Origin: Brucella pseudintermedia
GTDB taxonomy: Bacteria > Pseudomonadota > Alphaproteobacteria > Rhizobiales > Rhizobiaceae
NCBI RefSeq assembly: GCF_008932435.1
Contig: NZ_WBWE01000016.1
Span: forward strand, 1 to 64,000
Reading direction: 5' to 3'
Length of the DNA: 64,000 bases
A program made the position numbers and the translations under genes. The notes below the pieces were generated by a model. It did not search any database. It saw only the letters and a program-made list of their open reading frames with translations, and was not told where the DNA came from. Shown in pieces: positions 1 through 8,806 of this stretch (position 1 is its first letter; each line of letters opens with the position of its first letter).

Positions 1-2437
1 TGGGGTTAGCGATAGCAAACTGGTTAGATACAACAACAAACTGGCCGCCAGTCGGCGTGACATTCACGAACCAGCCTGCCTGCTTCCAAGCGTCACCGAT
101 ACCAAGACGGGCGAAGGCCGAAATCTTTACCGAACTGCCGCCGCTGCCTGCCTGTGCCGTCATGCGCCATGCCGCATTTGCCACTGTGCCGTCTACAGAA
201 GCGTTCACTTCGGTGAGCGCGTTCGAAATGGCAGTTACATCGCCTTCGACGCCATCAACACGGGCCTGCATCAGATCAATGACGCTTGCGCCGTCGTCGG
301 TGAACAGTTGTGCATTGATTTCGGTCAGTTGCTGACCAATTGCGCTGTTCGGCCCGGTGGCGACAAAGATATCCTGCTTCCACTGTGCCTTTGCAGAGCC
401 AAACGTGCTTGTCAGTTGCTGGTTAAGGCGAAGAACGTTTGCAAATCCCTTGAGCGCGTCGTCGGCTGTGCCGGTGGCATTTTCCTGCGCCTGCCGAATA
501 ATCTCGCGCCGGTCGTCAGTCATCCAGTTGATAAGGCCGCGAAGGTCGCTGTCGAGCCGTTCATAATCGACCGGGCTTTCGTCGCCGCGAGCGTCCAGCG
601 TAGTGAATGGAGTTGCTGCCGACCATGCCACAGCGCGCCCATTATCGACGCGCAACCGGGTGCGCACAAACCAGTCTGTGAGCGAGGTCAGGCCTTCAGA
701 TAGAACAACATTGGTCACGTCTGATGTTACAAACCGCGTAAACACCTGTGACGGATCATTGGCGGGCCAATATTCGATGTTAACGCCGATGACCGAAATA
801 TCTTCGATAGTGTTCCAGAGCAACCGGGCTGCCGGGATTTCTCCCTGTCCATCCGCAACCACCTTAAACGGAATGACCCTGAAGTTCTGCACCTCGGCCA
901 GATATTGCGGCGGCGGAACAACGATAATGACAGGAGGGTCAGTTTCGTAAGCCGTCGGGTCAAAAACGCCGTTGCTGATCTGTTGCAACGCGATCGAGAT
1001 GTCGCGAGCGCCATCCGTATTGATCCCGCCAAGCTGCCGCGTAAGCACCTGATATGTCCGGTCGCCATATTTCGCACTGTTCCAGCGAACCCACCGGCCT
1101 TCCTTGATCGTATCCAGGAATTTCGGATGAACGACGATTTCCGCCGATGCCTGATAACGAGCGCCACGAATGGCGATATCGGCCAGCCTGTCCACCTGCC
1201 GCACATCGGTGACGGCAGCGTAAGGAATGGCGCTGGCAAGCGTTTCCCGATCTTCTGCCAGCGCCCCTTCATCGATACGGGTTGCCGCGTCCTTGGTCTC
1301 GTAGAAATCTTCCGGCGAAACATAAGAGGCCGCGACAGTGTTGATGAGTTCGGTACGCTTGCGTTTGGCACTGAACCGCAACGGTGCACCGCGCTTGATA
1401 TCGTCGTCTGTGATGGTTGCAACGATGGCCTGCGGAGCACCAGCAATCGGAAACTCGCCGTCAACACGCTCCACCCACGAGCCACACATGGCTTCAAGGA
1501 TCGGCGTCAGGTTTGCGTCGTGGTTCGCGCCGGGGCCGTCCTTGGCAATCGCATGGGCGCGATATCGCCTCGAGCCGTCCGGCATGGTTTCGTCGCAGAT
1601 GTTCGCCGCCTGGGTATATTCCGCCAACGGCAGACGGCTTGCACGTACAGCCTTGCCGACCATGCGCTGAGTTCCGTTGAAGAAACCGCGCTCCAGATTG
1701 TAGATCTGCACGACCGGATTATCGGAATATTCCCACGTGCTCTGATCGTCCCAGCGATGCGTGCCTGATCCGCCCATTGTGCTGTCTTTGCGCCAGTCGT
1801 AGAGCGGCGCACCGACGACTTCGAACAACAGCTTTGCCGGAGAGGTAAGGCCATCGCCGTTCTTGCGAAGCTCGGAAAACACGACGGCATAAGCAACACC
1901 TGCACCGCGATGGTTCGCGGTCCAGCGACCGGCAGGGCGGGCATTGTTGATCAGCGTCGGCTCTGCCTGCTGATCCATCGTTCCGTAGAAGAACTTGACG
2001 CGGACGTTATCGTGATCGTCGCCACTGGTTCCTTCGTTCGGCACAAGCCAGTAGCCGTTGGCGTCCTGCTGGGTCAGGTTGCGCCATTGGCCATTATAGC
2101 GAACACGCGGAACAGCCGTAATGCGGAAGCTCGACAGAACGAACACGTCCTGTATCAGACGCCCACCCGACCCGTAGCTGTTGCGGTAAATGTGATGGCC
2201 TTCAGTCGCGCAGGTACCGAGAATGACCGAGCGCGGGATATTTGCACCATACTGGGTTTCCAGTTCCGATGCGCGGCTCTGGGTCTTCGGAGGGAAAAGC
2301 GCATTGACCGCATATTTGAGTGCAATGCCGAATGCGGTCTGCGCGATACCGGCGAGGATCGGGCTTGCAGCAGCCCATGCGGCCACGCTCGATACAAGAC
2401 CGCCAATCGCGGTGAAGATAGGCGCTAAAAATGGCAT
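1..2437 (-). CDS. Tail tip / host-specificity protein J-like, 3' end outside window
   Basis: The reading frame is open from an ATG at 2437 to the left edge, at least 812 codons, with no stop seen. It starts with a hydrophobic, Ala/Gly-rich stretch (MPFLAPIFTAIGGLVSS) and continues with beta-rich tail-hub sequence. Near residues 700-812 it reads like the DUF1983 central-fibre region of lambda J homologues, ending at the edge in FVVVSNQFAIANP. Known role of the family: distal tail tip, receptor contact and DNA ejection. It is the last visible gene of the leftward late operon, after the DUF6950-like and L-like tail proteins, which matches the order of the lambda K-J region. The start is the first ATG of the frame, 85 bp after the preceding small gene and its terminator. 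Family assignment is by recalled sequence pattern; the C-terminal receptor-binding part is not visible. Confidence 0.82.
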   Translation of the reverse strand, partial: MPFLAPIFTAIGGLVSSVAAWAAASPILAGIAQTAFGIALKYAVNALFPPKTQSRASELETQYGANIPRSVILGTCATEGHHIYRNSYGSGGRLIQDVFVLSSFRITAVPRVRYNGQWRNLTQQDANGYWLVPNEGTSGDDHDNVRVKFFYGTMDQQAEPTLINNARPAGRWTANHRGAGVAYAVVFSELRKNGDGLTSPAKLLFEVVGAPLYDWRKDSTMGGSGTHRWDDQSTWEYSDNPVVQIYNLERGFFNGTQRMVGKAVRASRLPLAEYTQAANICDETMPDGSRRYRAHAIAKDGPGANHDANLTPILEAMCGSWVERVDGEFPIAGAPQAIVATITDDDIKRGAPLRFSAKRKRTELINTVAASYVSPEDFYETKDAATRIDEGALAEDRETLASAIPYAAVTDVRQVDRLADIAIRGARYQASAEIVVHPKFLDTIKEGRWVRWNSAKYGDRTYQVLTRQLGGINTDGARDISIALQQISNGVFDPTAYETDPPVIIVVPPPQYLAEVQNFRVIPFKVVADGQGEIPAARLLWNTIEDISVIGVNIEYWPANDPSQVFTRFVTSDVTNVVLSEGLTSLTDWFVRTRLRVDNGRAVAWSAATPFTTLDARGDESPVDYERLDSDLRGLINWMTDDRREIIRQAQENATGTADDALKGFANVLRLNQQLTSTFGSAKAQWKQDIFVATGPNSAIGQQLTEINAQLFTDDGASVIDLMQARVDGVEGDVTAISNALTEVNASVDGTVANAAWRMTAQAGSGGSSVKISAFARLGIGDAWKQAGWFVNVTPTGGQFVVVSNQFAIANP

Positions 2438-2461
2438 GCGACAGCCTCAATCGGGCGCAAC

Positions 2462-2486
2462 AAAAAAGGCCCGCTGCTGGCGGACC
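2462..2486 (-). terminator. Rho-independent terminator before the tail-tip gene
   Basis: On the minus strand a 7-bp stem (GGTCCGC / GCGGGCC, one U-G pair) with loop CAGCA is followed by six T residues. It lies between the 41-aa gene and the J-like gene, so it would attenuate read-through into the tail-tip gene unless antitermination operates. Confidence 0.75.
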
Positions 2487-2521
2487 TTCAAAGGCGCAAA
2501 TTGTAGTGGTGGGTTAGATGG

Positions 2522-2647
2522 CTACTTCATCGGACGTTTGAGGCGGAGATACTCACGCTCGCAGTCACTCGGACTTGAGAAAACCAGCAGTTTTGCGTCC
2601 TCGCCGTCGCCAATCACGATCAACCTGCTTGATTTTATGATTGTCAT
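2522..2647 (-). CDS. Small phage protein, 41 aa
   Basis: A short frame with ATG at 2647 reads MTIIKSSRLIVIGDGEDAKL and ends in RLKRPMK. A GGGGAG ribosome-binding site sits 4-9 nt upstream, inside the end of the preceding gene, and only 2 nt separate the two. Function is not recognisable. Its place between the DUF6950-like protein and the J-like protein, with a terminator straight after it, suggests a late-operon accessory. The tight coupling and good ribosome-binding site are the main support. Confidence 0.55.
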   Translation of the reverse strand: MTIIKSSRLIVIGDGEDAKLLVFSSPSDCEREYLRLKRPMK

Positions 2648-2649
2648 GA

Positions 2650-3087
2650 TCACTCCCCTACCTTGTAGGCCTGCACTATATCCGTCACAGGAAAGAACGT
2701 GAGGCCATGCGGCTGTTTGACCGCGAAGCCAGAGCCACAGATGAACCCGGCCACGTAATCGTCATTGATGCGGATAACGCCCACATCGCCACGGCGGGCA
2801 GAAAGCCGATTGACCGGTTCAAGCTGCAGGTAGGTTTCAAATACGTCCCTGACGTTCTCGCAGCCATTGGCTCGCATCTTGCGAGCAGCCCCGGCTTCGG
2901 TCTTGTACTTACCCCGAAATTCCGCAAGCGGGTCTTCGCCGGTTACGGCCTTGATGGCATCGGCGGCCGTCATGAGGCAGTCCGAAACGCCCCATTCCGG
3001 CTCGATCGAGACATGAGCCGTCGCGAGGTCTTCCAACGCCCGATCCCAACCGGGAACCCTAACCGAACTTGATTTTGAAGAACTCAT
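2650..3087 (-). CDS. DUF6950-like tail assembly protein
   Basis: 145 aa from ATG 3087, preceded by GAGGA and overlapping the upstream gene by 29 bp. A longer frame to 3150 exists, but its N-terminal part is low complexity and overlaps the neighbour. The core has a Cys in a WGVSDC motif, then AADAIKAVTG(E)DPLAEFRGKYKT and a C-terminal KQPHGL segment. This pattern is that of DUF6950, found in tail operons of alphaproteobacterial phages where lambda has the NlpC/P60 peptidase K. Role inferred: tail-tip assembly or a cysteine-hydrolase-like step. The conserved Cys is visible, but a full Cys-His dyad cannot be confirmed by eye. Confidence 0.7.
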   Translation of the reverse strand: MSSSKSSSVRVPGWDRALEDLATAHVSIEPEWGVSDCLMTAADAIKAVTGEDPLAEFRGKYKTEAGAARKMRANGCENVRDVFETYLQLEPVNRLSARRGDVGVIRINDDYVAGFICGSGFAVKQPHGLTFFPVTDIVQAYKVGE

Positions 3088-3625
3088 TCTTGATCCTCGC
3101 GGCATATTCGAAAAGCATGTCACCGGGCGACACAAGCTGCTGGTCCTCATGCGAGGCGTAGCGGTAGCCCTCGCGGAAGTTGTCGACCGCGCCCGTTTCG
3201 ATGTGGCCTTCTAACCAGACCTCATCGCTTTCTTCGCGGTGGTCGATGTAGTCGACATAGCCGTACCAGGTCGGCTCGGCATGAAGGAAAGCGTTGTTGT
3301 CGGGGTCGAAATAAAAGTCGTAGAACGTAACAGGTCGATTTTTATAATCTTCTTGCTCGATCAATCCGAGCTTATCCGGCGTCAGGCCGAAATCGGCGGC
3401 AGCGGGCAGGCGCATGGTGACTGGTTGGGCCGCCGTGCCGAGCGCATACATTGGCTCATCGATATCGATGATGGTGTTGCCGTGATAGGTCAGGCCACCA
3501 TAATCGACACTGCCCTTGCCCGAGAAAAAGCCATAGGTGCCGGTGCCGAACTCGAACTTTACGGCAGATGCTATCTTGCCCCTGCCTTCGTTGAGCAGTT
3601 GCTGTAGACGTGCGGGAAAGGCCAT
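3059..3625 (-). CDS. Distal tail (baseplate hub) protein, 188 aa
   Basis: Starts MAFPARLQQLLNEGRGKI and is beta-rich, with repeated aromatic and acidic residues (YDFYFDPDNN, TWYGYVDYIDHREE). It lies in the slot between the L-like 203-aa protein and the DUF6950-like protein. Gene-transfer-agent and siphophage tail clusters place a hub or baseplate protein here. I do not recognise a specific family with certainty. Its last 29 bp overlap the next gene, so the two are translationally coupled. Confidence 0.65.
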   Translation of the reverse strand: MAFPARLQQLLNEGRGKIASAVKFEFGTGTYGFFSGKGSVDYGGLTYHGNTIIDIDEPMYALGTAAQPVTMRLPAAADFGLTPDKLGLIEQEDYKNRPVTFYDFYFDPDNNAFLHAEPTWYGYVDYIDHREESDEVWLEGHIETGAVDNFREGYRYASHEDQQLVSPGDMLFEYAARIKNEFFKIKFG

Positions 3626-3642
3626 GAGTTACCGTCAAACCA

Positions 3643-3921
3643 ATGAAAGGGTGGATTCAACCGCGCCCAACTGATATCTGGCCGGGCATGATTAGAAGCG
3701 TTTGCATGTTGATTGTCGGTTTTGGCGCCTTGATCCAAGGAGTCCTTCGCCTTGGAAATCCTGCCCAGGCAGTAGAAAAAACGGGCTGGTTATATCAGCA
3801 GTTCGGAGACCAAGGCGTAGCTATCGGCATGATCGCCATGGGTGCCGTCGCATTGATCATAGGGGCCATTATGTTCAACAACACCTGGATTCGTGCTATT
3901 CGCGCTCGGCGACAGCGGTGA
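3643..3921 (+). CDS. Small two-helix membrane protein, opposite strand to tail operon
   Basis: 92 aa with two hydrophobic segments, about residues 17-37 (MIRSVCMLIVGFGALIQGVL) and 58-78 (VAIGMIAMGAVALIIGAIMF), and a basic C-terminus (RAIRARRQR). It lies on the plus strand between two minus-strand tail genes and ends 5 bp before the end of the next one. The placement and orientation are those of a phage moron gene with its own expression. Function unknown; membrane cargo of this kind often acts in superinfection exclusion, but nothing here proves that. Confidence 0.6.
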   Translation: MKGWIQPRPTDIWPGMIRSVCMLIVGFGALIQGVLRLGNPAQAVEKTGWLYQQFGDQGVAIGMIAMGAVALIIGAIMFNNTWIRAIRARRQR

Positions 3922-3926
3922 TCTGC

Positions 3927-4538
3927 CTATCTCGGCACCTCAATGAGCTGAAAAGACGCATCGGGAAACTTGCCTTCACCAATTTCCCATGTCCGCGGCA
4001 TGAGCCGCATATTCATAACAGGGTCTTTGAATCGCACCGTCGCGCCGACAGTGATGTAGGACGGCAGAAAGGGCTCAACTTTCACCTGCACGCTCGTGCT
4101 GGCCGCTGTGGCGTCGGCAACGATGCGGGCGATAAAGTTGAAGTCGCCAATCGTGAAGCCCACCAAGTCGCCGTTCGTCAGCTTCAGCCCCACTGCGACC
4201 CCGTTTAATGTAAGTGTATTGCCGTTGATCGCGCCCAGTGAAGCCGTACCGGCAATCGCCGGATTGTTCGCGTCGCCCCAGTAGGCTTGAGGAATGCAAA
4301 CATGCTTGGGGGTATAGTGCACCGTCACCTGACCGCCGCGGCACCGATCGATGAAGGCCTCGAGCCTCTGGCGGTGCGCGTTCGTCATCGCTTTTATTTT
4401 CGCCGTCCACGTCCAGAACGGATCGCCGTTCTCAATCGCGGATATAGCCCTATCCCCGTACTGAGACATGGAAACCGGGCGGTTCAGGACCGGGAAAGTA
4501 GGCTGATATCGAAGGCCAGTCGGAAGTAGTTCAGCCAT
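3927..4538 (-). CDS. Minor tail protein (lambda L-like position), 203 aa
   Basis: Starts MAELLPTGLRYQPTFPVLNR. Beta-rich with several repeated hydrophobic strands and a C-terminal SFQLIEVPR. It follows the tape measure directly (4538 is shared by its ATG and the tape-measure stop) and precedes the hub protein, so it is inferred to be the first distal-tail component built on the tape-measure initiator. The specific family is not recognised beyond similar proteins in rhizobial prophage tail clusters. Confidence 0.65.
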   Translation of the reverse strand: MAELLPTGLRYQPTFPVLNRPVSMSQYGDRAISAIENGDPFWTWTAKIKAMTNAHRQRLEAFIDRCRGGQVTVHYTPKHVCIPQAYWGDANNPAIAGTASLGAINGNTLTLNGVAVGLKLTNGDLVGFTIGDFNFIARIVADATAASTSVQVKVEPFLPSYITVGATVRFKDPVMNMRLMPRTWEIGEGKFPDASFQLIEVPR

Positions 4539-6955
4539 TACTTTGCCAACCCTCTTAAGTTTACCTGCCGCAGATCACGCGCTGTTCGAACGGCTCCCGA
4601 CTTATCATAGGAAGCCAGTCCCTGTTTGACGTTGCGCTGTGAGATGCGTTCAACCTCGGCCTGCCAGTTTCCGTCGCGATCCACAAAGACCCGAACGTCG
4701 GCAATCCCGGCTTGTGCCTGCTGCGACGCAGCAGATGAGCGCAGGATCGGCATGGATGGCGCGCGCAAAGGTGAGCCGCCGTCCTTAAGCCCGATGACAC
4801 GACCGCTGTTGATGGCTTCCAGCAAAGCACGGTTGCGCTTTGTGGCTGCCGCATTCACGACGAATTCCTCGTCGCTCAGCATCGCCGGGATTTTATCACC
4901 ACGCGGCCCGCCAGGACCACGAACGATACCGCCGCCTGCGCGCTTTACCGGGCCGCCGTTCTTACGGAATATGCCACCCAAGGCGCCGAATAGGTTGAAA
5001 CCGCCCTTGTCGGTATCGAAGATGTTCGCAAGGCCGATATCGATTAGTTTTTGTGCAATGCGGCCAAGAGCGTTCGCGAAAATCTCAGCTGACTTTGCAC
5101 CGTTTAAGAAATCATCAGCAATCCCACCGACGAGGTCTTTTTGGAAAGCCGCCATATCCTCGGCGGTCTCCTTGATACGGTTTTGCGCTTCGGCAAGTTT
5201 GTTTGCCTCGGCACTTGCTAGCGCCCACTGGTCTGCGGTCTGGGCAATCTGCGCCCGCAGTTCTGGCGTTAACGCCACGCCCGCCTTTTGAGCAGCGTTG
5301 AGCAATTCCTGCTCTGTGCGCGCCTTCTCCATGGCGTAGCCATAGTCGTTGATCAGCGGGTTGATCTGGCGCTGTGCTTCGGTCTCTGCGACAAGGGCGG
5401 CTGTGCGGTCGGTGACGCGCTGCATGTTATCGTCGAACCGCTCGGCGGGAGTTTTCTTCGTTCGACCCTTCTTCTTATCGTCTGGTGTAGTGGCGATACC
5501 GCCGCCGTAGCCCGATGGGGTTGAGGCGAGGATTTTTTCGGCGCGCTTCTTTTGAGCTTCCAAATCACCTACGGCGCGGCTCAAAATACCAGCTTGGGCT
5601 TGGGCTTGGTTTGCTGCGTACTCAAGTGGCTGGAACTCAAAGCCCGTCATCTTTTTGAAAGAGTTTGCTCTACCTAATGCTGTGTAGAAGTCCGCATTGG
5701 CTTGTGCTTCAGCGGCCTTAGCCGCTTCGAGCTGAAGACTTATTTGCTTCACTAGTTCGGTTTGATATTGACGAGAAGCCGAAGCTGCGGCTTGCAGCGC
5801 GTCCTCATTGCCCTTCACTGCTGTCGAAAACGACTTCGCTGCGGTGTCACCGGAAGACATATTATTATAGAGCAGGTAAACCGCACCGGCGGCAGCGCCT
5901 GCTAAAAGTCCAATCGGACCAAGCGACGCAGAGAACGCCATTGCCACACCGGTTCCGGTGCGCAATGCGGTTAAGAATGCACCAAGAGCAACCACAGCGT
6001 TGCCAAGACCGACGACCACACCAGCAATTGCCCTGCCGGTGAACGCCGTAATAAGCACGGTGGCGAATGCGGCAACTACGTCAGCTACTTCCTTGAAATT
6101 GTCGGCAACGAATTGGAGAGCCTTGACGAGTTGCGCACTTGCTCCTGCCGACTTGTCAGCATTCCCGATATAGGCGGTGAATTCATTGTTCAGCTGCGTG
6201 AATGCGTCAGCAATCGTTGCGTTCGTCGCTTTGAACTGCGCCTCGATTGGCTTCTGCGCGTTCAGAATGGCCTTGAACACGCGGTCTGATGTGAGTTTAC
6301 CCTCCTCACCTAGCTTTTTAAGCCCCGCGATTGAAACATTGAACTCATCAGCAATTGCCTTCGCGATGACCGGTGCGTTTTCACGGATGGAGCGCAGTTC
6401 GTCGCCTTGGAGAACGCCAGAACCAAGGGCCTGCCCCAGCTGTAGAATGCCTGCTGCCTGTTCCTGAGCTGATGCTCCTCCGGCCTTGAAAGCCTTGGAG
6501 ACAAGGCTTGTTGCCAACGCGATTTCTTCTTCCGACTTGGCAACGCCAGACGCTGAACGGATCAAGCGGGCATAAAGGTCGGTGTATGCCTCTAGACTTG
6601 TACGCGCTTCATTAGCGCCGTCCTTTAGCTCATTCAGCGAGCGAGCACCGACCCCAGCGGCAGTCGCAGATGAACGAATGAGGTTCCCGGCCTGCGTCCA
6701 AGCGTCCGCATACTGCATCAACTCGCGCGTGCCCAATGCGGCAGTAATGCCAGTTAGGGGAGCGGCGAGGTCTCGCATCGTGCCTTTGCCAATGTTTCCA
6801 AGTGCCGCATTGATGCGCTGTACGCTGACATCTGCGGACTTCTCCATCTGGCGCATCTGACGCGTAAACTGTCCGCGCTGCCGATTGATGGCGTTTTCCA
6901 ATCGCTTGAAATCGGCTGAAAATTGAACGACAAGAGATTCAAGGTTAGTGGCCAT
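4538..6955 (-). CDS. Tail tape measure protein
   Basis: 805 aa. Residues about 75-235 match the phage tape-measure N-terminal domain: a helical region with ALGTRELMQYADAWTQ, then GILQLGQALGSGVLQGDELR and ENAPVIAKAIADEFNV. A hydrophobic Ala/Val/Gly-rich block at about 295-365 probably forms the membrane-active segment, followed by coiled-coil sequence. The C-terminal GGIVRGPGGPRGDKIPAML and SDEEFVVNAAATKRN are a recurrent signature of tape-measure C-termini. It sets tail length and helps DNA entry. It is short for the family, predicting a short to medium tail. Its N-terminus abuts the 2.4-kb cargo insert at 6,968. Confidence 0.92.
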   Translation of the reverse strand: MATNLESLVVQFSADFKRLENAINRQRGQFTRQMRQMEKSADVSVQRINAALGNIGKGTMRDLAAPLTGITAALGTRELMQYADAWTQAGNLIRSSATAAGVGARSLNELKDGANEARTSLEAYTDLYARLIRSASGVAKSEEEIALATSLVSKAFKAGGASAQEQAAGILQLGQALGSGVLQGDELRSIRENAPVIAKAIADEFNVSIAGLKKLGEEGKLTSDRVFKAILNAQKPIEAQFKATNATIADAFTQLNNEFTAYIGNADKSAGASAQLVKALQFVADNFKEVADVVAAFATVLITAFTGRAIAGVVVGLGNAVVALGAFLTALRTGTGVAMAFSASLGPIGLLAGAAAGAVYLLYNNMSSGDTAAKSFSTAVKGNEDALQAAASASRQYQTELVKQISLQLEAAKAAEAQANADFYTALGRANSFKKMTGFEFQPLEYAANQAQAQAGILSRAVGDLEAQKKRAEKILASTPSGYGGGIATTPDDKKKGRTKKTPAERFDDNMQRVTDRTAALVAETEAQRQINPLINDYGYAMEKARTEQELLNAAQKAGVALTPELRAQIAQTADQWALASAEANKLAEAQNRIKETAEDMAAFQKDLVGGIADDFLNGAKSAEIFANALGRIAQKLIDIGLANIFDTDKGGFNLFGALGGIFRKNGGPVKRAGGGIVRGPGGPRGDKIPAMLSDEEFVVNAAATKRNRALLEAINSGRVIGLKDGGSPLRAPSMPILRSSAASQQAQAGIADVRVFVDRDGNWQAEVERISQRNVKQGLASYDKSGAVRTARDLRQVNLRGLAK

Positions 6956-6967
6956 GGTGGGGCACCT

Positions 6968-7264
6968 ATGAAAATAGAACAGAGATTTAATGGATTGGGA
7001 TGGTTAGGAATCGCATTCCTATTCGCCGGCCCTCTGGTGTCCGCGTATGGCTACTGGGATTTGCTAGCGACGGTCGCGAAGAACGTGCAATTTGGCGGTT
7101 ATTACAGTCAAAGTATGCTGATGCCGTACATACTGCTGATTGCGGGCGGAATCGCATCACTGGCGTCGCTGCCGCTGATTATCATAGGACGCGACTTTGA
7201 AGGATTTGCCACGGGAGCCGACGGCGCTAGATCAGGATCTCGTGCGAAGGAACCGACGTTCTAG
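6968..7264 (+). CDS. Membrane protein with two to three helices
   Basis: 98 aa, MKIEQRFNGLGWLGIAFLFA..., with hydrophobic stretches at about 11-32 and 52-77, then a hydrophilic tail. The ATG at 6968 is preferred over an in-frame start at 6923 because the longer form overlaps the tape-measure start. It is plus-strand cargo and ends 10 bp before the HIRAN-like gene, so the two probably form an operon. Not recognised as a named family. Confidence 0.6.
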   Translation: MKIEQRFNGLGWLGIAFLFAGPLVSAYGYWDLLATVAKNVQFGGYYSQSMLMPYILLIAGGIASLASLPLIIIGRDFEGFATGADGARSGSRAKEPTF

Positions 7265-7274
7265 GGGGAGAAGC

Positions 7275-7730
7275 ATGATTTGGTTTGTAATCGGCGTAGC
7301 GTGCATCATCACCTTTGTGTTCATCGCATCCAAAAGAGCAGCCGGAATTGGCCGCTCAGACAATATTAAATCGAAATTTGTTATTGCAGGGGATGGAGAT
7401 TACGATTTCGACATCGTCGGTGAATCCAATTATCAGGACGCGCTCGAACGTATAGCTGGGCGGAGCGATGAATCCGCAGAATATTATTGTACCGCCCAAC
7501 TAGTTCCAGAACCAAAAAATCCCCACGACAAACGCGCCATCAGAGTAGACATTGACAGTCGGACGGTAGGGTATATCGCGCGCAACGAGACTTCAGACTT
7601 CCATTCCGTTCTAGGAGGAAGGTCTGCTAATGTTGATGCGCTAATCGTTGGCGGATGGGAAAGAGGGAAACGCGGACGTGGTCATTTCGGCGTTAAGCTA
7701 GATATCGCAGTCCCCGTTCGCCTAGAATGA
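7275..7730 (+). CDS. Membrane-anchored HIRAN-like domain protein
   Basis: 151 aa. ATG 7275 has a strong AGGGGGAG site 4 nt upstream; an in-frame start at 7197 has no such signal and overlaps the preceding gene. Residues 2-20 are one transmembrane helix (MIWFVIGVACIITFVFIASK). Residues about 40-145 look like a HIRAN domain: FDIVGESNYQDAL, then VPEPKNPHDKRAIRVDI and VGYIARNE, ending in a lone beta strand GVKLDIAVP. HIRAN domains bind DNA ends in helicases such as HLTF or stand alone in prophages. A membrane-tethered copy is unusual. Pairing with the upstream membrane protein suggests a two-gene cargo unit. Confidence 0.65.
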   Translation: MIWFVIGVACIITFVFIASKRAAGIGRSDNIKSKFVIAGDGDYDFDIVGESNYQDALERIAGRSDESAEYYCTAQLVPEPKNPHDKRAIRVDIDSRTVGYIARNETSDFHSVLGGRSANVDALIVGGWERGKRGRGHFGVKLDIAVPVRLE

Positions 7731-7745
7731 GCGCCTAAGCGCTCA
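7728..7745. terminator. Hairpin spanning two convergent stop codons
   Basis: A perfect 7-bp stem TGAGCGC / GCGCTCA with loop CTAA covers both the TGA of the HIRAN-like gene and the stop of the BRO gene. There is no T-run, so it may act as a bidirectional transcription or RNA-end barrier rather than a classical terminator. Confidence 0.5.
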
Positions 7746-8676
7746 CCCTGTCATCTCTCCATCTTCGCCAATGCGTGACCGTCTGATACGTCGCGCCGGT
7801 CACTTGTGCTATCTGGCGGTTTGAAAGATTGGTTTCATCGATGAGTTGCAGGATTTTGTCGCGAAATTTAATTCGCTTGCCGCGATACTGCGGCCCCAGT
7901 GCAACTTGTTTGACCGGCTCGTGCTCAATCTGAACTGCCGCTGCGTTCTGTATAGCTGGCTTTTCAGCTCCGATCACCATGCCAATGACGGCAACCGAGT
8001 TGCGTGCGGTTCCACCGAATGGTGATTTAAAGCGCTGCCCCAATGCGGTGCGGGCACCAAACGGTTTGAAGTTGATAACTTCCGGCTCGACATCTTGGAT
8101 GCGAACGCGGCCATCGTGCTCAATAACAACTGCCCGGCCCGCTCCATCGTACTTATTGATGTCAACCCAGACAGGTTCGCCATCAATAATCATAGCGCAG
8201 ACGTTCTGCGGCTTTGGAGCAATCGTGTCGGCAACCGATTCGAGTCGGTCGATATTGCGCTTGAGCTTGATCGCGTCGTCAATCTTTGTCGATGTGCGAC
8301 GATCGTGCTCGCGGACGTGGACTGGTTTCTTGGCGACGTACGACCCCGTTTTGCGGATGGCAGGGAGGACTTCGTGGGCCAGCCATCGCTTGAACCGTTC
8401 CGCTGCCTCCACCCGACTCGTGAACACTAGGCGGTAGATGCCTGGCTCGTTCACACCCGTTGCATTCTGGCGGTTTTTGCCAAGGGGGTCACTAACGATG
8501 ACCCCCTTCTTTTCATCTGAATTCAGGCGCGTTAGCGCCTGCTTATGATTGCTCAAGCCAAGGGCGGCGCAAACGTCTTTGCCGACGAACCAAGGCTCGT
8601 TGTTCTCCACAACAACGCGCACATGATGATGCTCAAAATTGAATGGCGTGATATAGCTGTTTCTAGCTTGTTCCAT
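7735..8676 (-). CDS. BRO-N family antirepressor with C-terminal helix-turn-helix
   Basis: 313 aa. Residues about 12-110 are a BRO-N/antirepressor domain (FEHHHVRVVVENNEPWFVGK, ALGLSNHKQALTRL, GIYRLVFTSR, FKRWLAHEVLPAIRKTG). The C-terminal 45 residues form a separate helix-turn-helix (DETNLSNRQIAQVTGATYQT). BRO-N proteins are DNA-binding phage regulators, often antirepressors or host-response proteins. It is divergent from the ribbon-helix-helix gene at 8807 and shares a 130-bp control region with it. It lies inside the tail operon, far from the main CI switch, so it probably governs the inserted cassette or a second switch. Confidence 0.85.
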   Translation of the reverse strand: MEQARNSYITPFNFEHHHVRVVVENNEPWFVGKDVCAALGLSNHKQALTRLNSDEKKGVIVSDPLGKNRQNATGVNEPGIYRLVFTSRVEAAERFKRWLAHEVLPAIRKTGSYVAKKPVHVREHDRRTSTKIDDAIKLKRNIDRLESVADTIAPKPQNVCAMIIDGEPVWVDINKYDGAGRAVVIEHDGRVRIQDVEPEVINFKPFGARTALGQRFKSPFGGTARNSVAVIGMVIGAEKPAIQNAAAVQIEHEPVKQVALGPQYRGKRIKFRDKILQLIDETNLSNRQIAQVTGATYQTVTHWRRWRDDRVSA

Positions 8677-8806
8677 AGGGATTCATCCTTTGGTCTGGTT
8701 AGGCTTGGTGAACGTGTTCCCGCACATCACCAAGCCGATAAGCATTTAAAGCATATGCCCTATATGGTGGCTAGTCAAGACTGCCCATATGCTCTATGTT
8801 GCCTAT
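8677..8806. promoter_or_regulatory. Divergent control region with CATATG and CTATATGG repeats
   Basis: Between the BRO and RHH genes, GCATATG at 8751-8757 and CATATGC at 8786-8792 form an inverted pair. CTATATGG occurs at 8760-8767 and again over the RHH start near 8802-8809. Ribbon-helix-helix proteins usually autoregulate by binding such short repeated palindromes, so these are candidate operators. No convincing -35/-10 pair could be assigned. Confidence 0.45.

Noticed and set aside
727-1497. Minus-strand frame (256 codons) inside the tail-tip gene
   Set aside because: Out of frame with the J-like protein, Arg/Ser-rich, no start signal or family; it is a shadow.
905-1768. Plus-strand frame (287 codons) opposite the tail-tip gene
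   Set aside because: Antisense shadow of the J-like gene.
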